Source: Pseudomonadota bacterium (GTDB lineage: Bacteria; Pseudomonadota; Gammaproteobacteria; Steroidobacterales; Woeseiaceae). Taken from it: a stretch of 64,000 nt of DNA. Every line of letters starts with the position of its first letter. Position 1 is the first letter of the stretch. The stretch covers positions 1 to 64,000 of the forward strand of contig JAQCGO010000003.1 in the NCBI GenBank assembly GCA_027618995.1. Direction: 5' to 3'. A program made the position numbers and the translations under genes. The notes under the pieces are model-generated. The model made no database searches. It saw only the letters and a list, made by a program, of their open reading frames with translations, and was not told the DNA's origin. Positions 58,832-64,000 of the stretch are shown here, one piece after another.

Positions 58832-59829
58832 CGCGCCTGATTTCGTTTCGCGAACGCCGCGTTCATGTCGAGGCCGCGCGGGATTTTGGCCGGGTCGCGG
58901 TCATGCTGGGCGGCTATTCCAGTGAGCGCGAGGTGTCACTGAAAACGGGCGCCGCGGTACTCAAGGCATTGCAGGATCACGGTGTCGACGCGCATCCCTG
59001 GGATCCCGCCGCGCACAGTCTGAGTGAGTTCGCAGCGGCGGGTTTCGAGCGTGTCTGGATTGCTCTGCACGGTCCCGGTGGCGAGGACGGCGCCTTGCAG
59101 GGCGCGCTCGAGTGGCTGGACACGCCGTACACCGGTAGCGGTGTCATGGCGTCCGCCATTGCGATGGACAAGGTACGCAGCAAGCGCCTGTTTGAAGCTG
59201 CCGGTATTCCGACGCCGAATTACGCGGTAATTCGACATCGCGCTGATGCGGTCATGGCTGTTGAAGAACTCGGATTTCCGTTGATCCTGAAACCGGCCGG
59301 CGAAGGTTCGAGCGTGGGGATGAGCAAGGTGTTCGACGCCGCTGATCTTAGTGCTGCGGTGAACCTTGCGCTCAGGTACGGCGGCATCGCCCTTGCAGAG
59401 CGCTGCATTGTCGGCACGGAAATGACCGTTGCCGTTCTGCAGGGAGTTGCGCTGCCGAGTATTCGTATCGAAACACCACGCGCCTTTTACGACTACCGCG
59501 CGAAGTACGAGTCCGATCAAACACAATATTTTTCCCCGGGCACTGACGATGCCGCGCTCGAGAATCGGTATGCCGAACTCGCGCTGGCCGCGTTCGGCGA
59601 ACTTGGCTGCAGTGGCTGGGGACGCGTCGATTTCATGACCGGCGCGGACAACGAGCCCAAAGTCCTGGAAGTCAACACCGTGCCCGGCATGACCAGCCAC
59701 AGCCTCGTGCCCATGGCGGCCAAACAGGCTGGTATCGATTTCGCGGAATTGTGCTGGCGAATCCTTGAAACCAGCATTGGCTCAGATACCAGTGCAACGC
59801 GCACTGAGGTCGCGGCGAATGATGCGTAA
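58828..59829 (+). CDS. ddl: D-alanine--D-alanine ligase
   Basis: An ATP-grasp enzyme making D-Ala-D-Ala for MurF. VAVMLGGYSSEREVSLKTG, HGPGGEDGALQGALEWLDTP, YTGSGVMASAIAMDK, ILKPAGEGSSVGMSKV and LEVNTVPGMTSHSLVP are the family blocks. The active-site Tyr that selects D-Ala over D-lactate lies in the family's variable region and cannot be judged with certainty by eye. It has 333 residues, including about 20 N-terminal residues ahead of the conserved part. It overlaps murB and the start of ftsQ. Confidence 0.96.
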   Translation: MTRLISFRERRVHVEAARDFGRVAVMLGGYSSEREVSLKTGAAVLKALQDHGVDAHPWDPAAHSLSEFAAAGFERVWIALHGPGGEDGALQGALEWLDTPYTGSGVMASAIAMDKVRSKRLFEAAGIPTPNYAVIRHRADAVMAVEELGFPLILKPAGEGSSVGMSKVFDAADLSAAVNLALRYGGIALAERCIVGTEMTVAVLQGVALPSIRIETPRAFYDYRAKYESDQTQYFSPGTDDAALENRYAELALAAFGELGCSGWGRVDFMTGADNEPKVLEVNTVPGMTSHSLVPMAAKQAGIDFAELCWRILETSIGSDTSATRTEVAANDA

Positions 59830-60631
59830 GCAGGCGCAGCGGCGCAAAGCCAAAAAGGTTTCGCGAATTCGCATGCCGAAATTGCGACTCGGCCTGATAG
59901 TCGCACCGCTGATGGTTGTCGGTGTCGTCGTCAGTACCTATTACCTTAGTGCCAACGTCCTCGACAAACCGATACGTTCGATCGAAATCGTCGGTCCATT
60001 CCAGCGCGTGACCGCATTGGAAATTGAAGCGGCTATCAGCGAAGAAATGGAAAATGGTTTCGTCAGCGCGGACCTAAGCACCATTCAGCAACGCATAACC
60101 GGATTGCCGTGGATTGACGAAGCAACGGTCGCGCGCCGCTGGCCCAGCCGGCTGCGCATCACCGTTACCGAGCAAGTGCCGGCCGCAATCTGGGGCGAAA
60201 GCGGTTTGCTCAACGTGCGCGGCGAGTTGTTCGTCAGGAGTGTCCGGCATGTGCCGGCAGAACTGCCAAGATTGAGCGGCCCCGAAGATCGCGCGGCCGA
60301 AGTGGCGCGCCGCTATCTCGAGGTCAGGCAACGACTGATTCCGGTTGGGCTCGACCTGCGTCGTGTGCATCTTGACGCCCGTGGCGCGTGGGAAATGACT
60401 TTGCAGAACGGCGTGGAAATTCGCCTCGGGCGGCGCGATATCGAAGTGCGAACCGAGCTGTTCCTCGACATCGTCGCCGACATCATTACGGGCCGCGCCG
60501 CCGAAATCCAGTACGTGGACATGCGCTATAGCAATGGCTTCACGATCGGCTGGAACGATGGGTCGAATACACCGGTAAACGATCCGGATCAAAACGCCGA
60601 CAACATGCTGGCACTACAAGGAAGTCGTTGA
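59819..60631 (+). CDS. ftsQ: Cell division protein FtsQ
   Basis: A bitopic divisome protein linking FtsL/FtsB to the septal synthase. A basic cytoplasmic tail (MRKQAQRRKAKKVSRIRMPK) precedes one helix (LGLIVAPLMVVGVVVSTYYL), then a POTRA domain (IRSIEIVGPFQRVTALEIEA) and the FtsQ beta domain. Start choices are the adjacent ATGs at 59819 and 59822, overlapping the end of ddl. It has about 270 residues; ftsA begins on the next base after its stop. Confidence 0.94.
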   Translation: MMRKQAQRRKAKKVSRIRMPKLRLGLIVAPLMVVGVVVSTYYLSANVLDKPIRSIEIVGPFQRVTALEIEAAISEEMENGFVSADLSTIQQRITGLPWIDEATVARRWPSRLRITVTEQVPAAIWGESGLLNVRGELFVRSVRHVPAELPRLSGPEDRAAEVARRYLEVRQRLIPVGLDLRRVHLDARGAWEMTLQNGVEIRLGRRDIEVRTELFLDIVADIITGRAAEIQYVDMRYSNGFTIGWNDGSNTPVNDPDQNADNMLALQGSR

Positions 60632-61870
60632 ATGTCCAAACGCGGTGACAAGAACCTGATCGTCGGACTCGATATTGGCACCTCCAAAGTCGTCGCGATT
60701 GTCGGCGAGATTAACGATGAAGGCGGCATCGAGGTTATCGGCATCGGTTCGCATTCGTCACGCGGACTTAAAAAGGGTGTGGTCGTGAATATCGAGTCAA
60801 CCGTGCATTCCATTCAGCGCGCGGTTGAGGAAGCCGAGCTGATGGCCGGCTGCGATATTCACTCTGTGTACACCGGCATTGCGGGCAGTCATGTGCGCAG
60901 CTTGAATTCACACGGCATTGTCGGTGTGCGCGACAAAGAGGTTAGTGCCGGTGATGTCGATCGCGTTATCGATGCGGCGCGTGCCGTCGCCATTCCGGCC
61001 GACCAGAAGATACTGCACATCCTGCCGCAGGAATTCATCATCGATAACCAGGAAGGCATCCGCGAGCCGATCGGTATGTCGGGCGTTCGCCTTGAGGCGA
61101 AGGTACACATAGTCACGGGCGCCCAGAGTGCCGCGCAGAACATCGTCAAGTGCGTGCAACGCTGCGGGCTCGAAGTCGACGACATTGTGCTCGAGCAGCT
61201 CGCATCGAGTTATGCGGTGTTGACGGACGACGAAAAAGAGCTGGGTATCTGCATGGTCGATATCGGTGGAGGCACTACCGACGTTGCGGTGTTCCTTGGT
61301 GGCGCGATTAAGCATACGGCAGTCATTCCGATCGCGGGCGACCAGGTGACCAACGATATCGCCGTATCCATGCGCACACCGACGCAGTACGCCGAGGAAA
61401 TCAAGATCAAGTACGCCTGCGCGCTGTCGCAGCTCGCCAATTCGGACGAAACCATCGAAGTGCCGAGTGTTGGTGAACGCCCGCCGCGGCGCCTTGCGCG
61501 TCATACGCTCGCCGAAATCGTCGAGCCTCGCTATGAGGAATTGTTTGGCCTGATCCGAGACGAGCTGCGTAGAAGCGGGTTCGAGGAACTGATTGCCGCG
61601 GGCGTCGTCATCACGGGCGGCAGCGCAAAGATGGAAGGCGCGGTGGAGCTTGCCGAGGAAGTATTTCACATGCCGGTGCGCCTCGGTGCGCCGCAATACG
61701 TTGGTGGACTGATGGACGTAATTCGTAACCCGATTTACGCCACGGGGGTTGGATTGTTGCTGTACGGCCTTGAAAGCAACTCGCGCAGGACGTCGCGAGG
61801 AACGCCGATTCGCAACAACGTGAGCGATGTTTGGGACCGCATGAAGGCGTGGTTCGGTGGACAGTTTTAG
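60632..61870 (+). CDS. ftsA: Cell division protein FtsA
   Basis: An actin-like ATPase that tethers FtsZ to the membrane. LIVGLDIGTSKVVAIVGEI is the phosphate 1 motif and CMVDIGGGTTDVAVFLGG the phosphate 2 motif; VVITGGSAKMEGAVELAEEV is the adenosine motif. The C-terminus has the amphipathic tail (VWDRMKAWFGGQF) that inserts in the membrane. It has 412 residues. It follows ftsQ immediately; ftsZ starts 76 bases later. Confidence 0.97.
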   Translation: MSKRGDKNLIVGLDIGTSKVVAIVGEINDEGGIEVIGIGSHSSRGLKKGVVVNIESTVHSIQRAVEEAELMAGCDIHSVYTGIAGSHVRSLNSHGIVGVRDKEVSAGDVDRVIDAARAVAIPADQKILHILPQEFIIDNQEGIREPIGMSGVRLEAKVHIVTGAQSAAQNIVKCVQRCGLEVDDIVLEQLASSYAVLTDDEKELGICMVDIGGGTTDVAVFLGGAIKHTAVIPIAGDQVTNDIAVSMRTPTQYAEEIKIKYACALSQLANSDETIEVPSVGERPPRRLARHTLAEIVEPRYEELFGLIRDELRRSGFEELIAAGVVITGGSAKMEGAVELAEEVFHMPVRLGAPQYVGGLMDVIRNPIYATGVGLLLYGLESNSRRTSRGTPIRNNVSDVWDRMKAWFGGQF

Positions 61871-61946
61871 CAATACCGGCAGCGGGTTGCCGGCGAGTGA
61901 TAGCGGGGAAATCCCCAAAAAATGGTCTATAGCGGAGGAAGTACAA

Positions 61947-63089
61947 ATGTTTGAATTAATGGATACGCACAGCCAGAGTGCGGTGATCAAGGTCATCGGC
62001 GTCGGCGGCGGCGGTAGCAATGCTGTCGCGCATATGGTCGATGCCGGAATTGAAGGTGTCGATTTCATATGCGCGAACACGGATGCACAGGCACTGAAAA
62101 ATGCTCGCGTGCGTACGGCCTTGCAAATCGGCTGCAGCATTACCAAGGGATTGGGTGCCGGTGCCGATCCCGACATCGGGCGCCAGGCCGCGATGGAAGA
62201 TCGCGACCGGATACACGAGGCAATCAAGGGTGCCGATATGCTGTTCATTACCGCCGGCATGGGTGGCGGTACCGGTACCGGAGCGGCCCCCATTGTTGCG
62301 CAGGTCGCCAAGGAGCTGGGCATATTGACAGTGGCCGTGGTTACCAAGCCATTCGAAATGGAAGGCACGAAACGCCAGTTGCTTGCGGAACAGGGCATTG
62401 CCGAGCTTGGCAAGTACGTTGACTCTCTGATCACCATTCCGAACGAGAAGTTGCTGACGGTGCTCGGTGGCGAAACGACCTTGCTGGACGCTTTCCGCGC
62501 GGCTAACCAGGTGTTGCAGGGTGCAGTGCAGGGTATCGCCGAGCTGATTACACGGCCGGGACTGATCAACGTTGACTTCGCCGATGTCCGCACTGTGATG
62601 GCCGAAATGGGCATGGCCATGATGGGTTCGGGCGAGTCGTCTGGTGAAGGCCGGGCGCACGAGGCGGCCGAAGCGGCCATATCGAGTCCGCTGCTGGAAG
62701 ACATCAATCTTTCCGGTGCGAAGGGTATTCTGGCCAACGTCACGGCCGGTGCGGATCTTTCGATCGGTGAGTTCCAGGAAGTGGGCAGGACGATCAAAGC
62801 ATTTGCGGCCCCGGATGCGACCGTGGTTATCGGTACCGTGATTGACCCGGACATGGTTGACCGTATTCGAGTCACCGTGGTTGCTACCGGTCTGGGCAAC
62901 AATGTGGTCAGCGCCGAGTCGCCAATGCGCATCGTGCGGCGGGCTACCGCGGTTGCCGAGCCGAACTATCATGGTCTCGACAAGCCGACTGTGCAGCGGC
63001 AACGGGCTGTGGGCGACGGCCTCGACCACAGTGGACTGCAGGAAGAGCTGCTGGACATTCCAGCCTTCCTCAGGCGCCAGGCCGACTGA
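61947..63089 (+). CDS. ftsZ: Cell division protein FtsZ
   Basis: The tubulin-like GTPase that forms the Z ring. The start at ATG 61947 has a strong RBS (GGAGGAAGTACAA) and gives MFELMDTHSQSAVIKVIGVG; the frame is open earlier into ftsA but is not used. The GTP-binding tubulin signature is GGGTGTGAAP, the T7 catalytic loop is NVDFADVRTVM. A linker of about 45 residues ends in the conserved tail DIPAFLRRQAD, which binds FtsA and ZipA. It has 380 residues. A hairpin lies 37 bases after its stop. Confidence 0.98.
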   Translation: MFELMDTHSQSAVIKVIGVGGGGSNAVAHMVDAGIEGVDFICANTDAQALKNARVRTALQIGCSITKGLGAGADPDIGRQAAMEDRDRIHEAIKGADMLFITAGMGGGTGTGAAPIVAQVAKELGILTVAVVTKPFEMEGTKRQLLAEQGIAELGKYVDSLITIPNEKLLTVLGGETTLLDAFRAANQVLQGAVQGIAELITRPGLINVDFADVRTVMAEMGMAMMGSGESSGEGRAHEAAEAAISSPLLEDINLSGAKGILANVTAGADLSIGEFQEVGRTIKAFAAPDATVVIGTVIDPDMVDRIRVTVVATGLGNNVVSAESPMRIVRRATAVAEPNYHGLDKPTVQRQRAVGDGLDHSGLQEELLDIPAFLRRQAD

Positions 63090-63125
63090 CGACCCGCTAC
63101 GTCAGTACGGCCAGACCTCCGCTTC

Positions 63126-63150
63126 GCCGGCCCGGTTCGACCGGGCCGGC
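63126..63150. terminator. Strong hairpin between ftsZ and lpxC
   Basis: GCCGGCCCGG, loop TTCGA, CCGGGCCGGC: a perfect 10-bp GC stem. It is followed by AACCTTCC, not a clean T tract, so it may act as a weak or Rho-assisted terminator or as an mRNA-stabilising structure for ftsZ. It separates ftsZ from lpxC, which probably has its own promoter. Confidence 0.5.
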
Positions 63151-63218
63151 AACCTTCCTGCCGGTACACAGCAGCTCTTCATACGAAACCGATAGAACGT
63201 CTCTAAGGGACTGAATTC

Positions 63219-63241
63219 TTGAAGAGTTTTTCAAGTATATG
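63219..63241 (+). promoter_or_regulatory. Possible lpxC promoter region
   Basis: An AT-rich stretch between the ftsZ hairpin and lpxC contains TTGAAG (63219-63224) and TATATG (63236-63241), but at 11 bases the spacing is too short for the two to form one promoter. CTTGAA/TTCAAG (63218-63235) also forms a short inverted repeat. The case rests mainly on position. Confidence 0.25.
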
Positions 63242-63276
63242 TTAACCTTGCGCAACTTCGCTGATTCCGAATTTCC

Positions 63277-64000
63277 ATGCTGCGACAACGAACACTGAAA
63301 ACCACCATCAGGGCAACCGGCATTGGGCTGCATACGGGCGAAAAGGTCTATATGACCTTGCGTCCGGCGGCTGAAAATTCTGGAATTACATTCCGTCGAG
63401 TCGATCTCGATCACCCTGTTGATATCAAGGCTGACCCGCGTCTCGTCGGCGAGACCATGCTGGGCACGACTCTGGTCAAAAATAGTGTCAAGGTTGCTAC
63501 GGTTGAACACCTGATGTCCGCGCTGGCGGGCCTCGGTATCGACAATGTGTATGTCGATCTGTCAGCTCCTGAAGTGCCCATCATGGATGGCAGCGCCGGG
63601 CCATTTGTGTTCTTGCTGCAGTCGGCAGGAATTGAAGAACAAAATGCTGCCAAACGGTTTATTCGCATCAAGAAAAAAGTGCGGGTTGAAGACGGCGACA
63701 AATGGGCAGAGTTACTGCCGTTCAACGGCTTCAAGGTGAGTTTCGAGGTGTATTTCAATCACCCCGTTTTCAACAAGCTGGTGCAGCATGCGAGTATTGA
63801 TTTCTCGTCGACCTCGTTTCTCAAAGAGGTCAGCCGGGCGCGCACGTTCTGTTTCCTGCGTGATGTCGAGGCGCTGCGTGAGCGCAACCTGACGCTTGGT
63901 GGCAGCATGGATAACGCCATCGTTCTCGATGACTATCGCATTCTTAATGAAGACGGACTGCGCTATGGCAATGAGTTTGTCATCCACAAGATTCTCGACG
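63277..64000 (+). CDS. lpxC: UDP-3-O-acyl-N-acetylglucosamine deacetylase, 3'-truncated by window edge
   Basis: The committed zinc-dependent step of lipid A synthesis. The first 241 codons are present, from ATG 63277 to the end of the window. [20 protein letters not shown] is the family start. Zinc ligands His78 ([10 protein letters not shown]) and, near the edge, His237 and Asp241 ([10 protein letters not shown]) are visible; MDGSAGPF and [11 protein letters not shown] also match. About 60 C-terminal residues should lie beyond the window. Closing a dcw cluster with lpxC is the usual gammaproteobacterial order. Confidence 0.95.
   Translation, partial: MLRQRTLKTTIRATGIGLHTGEKVYMTLRPAAENSGITFRRVDLDHPVDIKADPRLVGETMLGTTLVKNSVKVATVEHLMSALAGLGIDNVYVDLSAPEVPIMDGSAGPFVFLLQSAGIEEQNAAKRFIRIKKKVRVEDGDKWAELLPFNGFKVSFEVYFNHPVFNKLVQHASIDFSSTSFLKEVSRARTFCFLRDVEALRERNLTLGGSMDNAIVLDDYRILNEDGLRYGNEFVIHKILD

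Noticed and set aside
60908-62932. 674-codon open frame on the minus strand opposite ftsA and ftsZ
   Set aside because: Low-complexity Ser/Ala/Pro/Thr-rich translation with no motif, directly opposite two of the most conserved bacterial genes.

Overview
The window is a 64 kb stretch of a GC-rich gammaproteobacterial chromosome that is almost entirely core genome. The lineage call rests on gene order: yrbG-kdsD-kdsC-lptC-lptA-lptB-rpoN-hpf-ptsN-rapZ facing ibaG-murA, petABC-sspA-sspB, lpoA-rsmI-rnpB, and a complete mraZ-to-lpxC division and cell wall (dcw) cluster. The cell is Gram-negative, makes meso-diaminopimelate peptidoglycan and LPS, respires through a cytochrome bc1 complex, and carries two pyrophosphate-dependent enzymes. 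A free-living, possibly marine, gammaproteobacterium near Chromatiales/Woeseiales is my guess, not something the sequence proves.

Layout. 1-726: right-hand end of an IS630-type insertion sequence cut by the window edge. 775-4219 (minus): PPi-dependent phosphofructokinase followed by a K+-independent proton-pumping pyrophosphatase, divergent from adk. 4962-8634: rnd, a membrane protein, the murein-recycling ligase mpl and a LON-substrate-domain protein. 8682-13414 (minus): metK-ahcY-cpdA-like phosphodiesterase, a decayed TraB/GumN-family gene, and hemL. 13599-20746: lower glycolysis and pentose phosphate genes tkt-gap-pgk-pyk, with a PhoX-family gene opposed to pgk. 20753-26999: penicillin-acylase-family hydrolase, MoxR ATPase plus VWA protein, an exported peroxiredoxin and a patatin-like phospholipase. 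27047-34731 (minus): the LPS-transport/sigma-54/PTS-Ntr cluster. 34854-36359: ibaG-murA. 36356-37372 (minus): a DegS-like protease whose PDZ domain is broken. 37551-41347: petABC-sspAB. 41358-44547: yraN, lpoA and divergent rsmI. 44710-45094: RNase P RNA. 45439-64000: mra promoter, MraZ operator and the dcw cluster through lpxC, which runs off the right edge.

Many genes in the dcw and lpt runs are joined by 1- or 4-base stop/start overlaps, so each run is probably one translationally coupled transcript. mraZ has a strong promoter followed at once by three TGG repeats at exact 10-bp spacing, the expected MraZ autoregulatory site.

I found no convincing new defence, mobile or biosynthetic system. 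The most notable observations are the DegS-like gene with an in-frame amber codon and an apparent PDZ deletion, the TraB/GumN relic overlapping hemL, direct repeats flanking rnpB, two small dispersed repeat families, a DNSR variant of the MurE substrate motif, and the penicillin acylase-MoxR-VWA gene trio.
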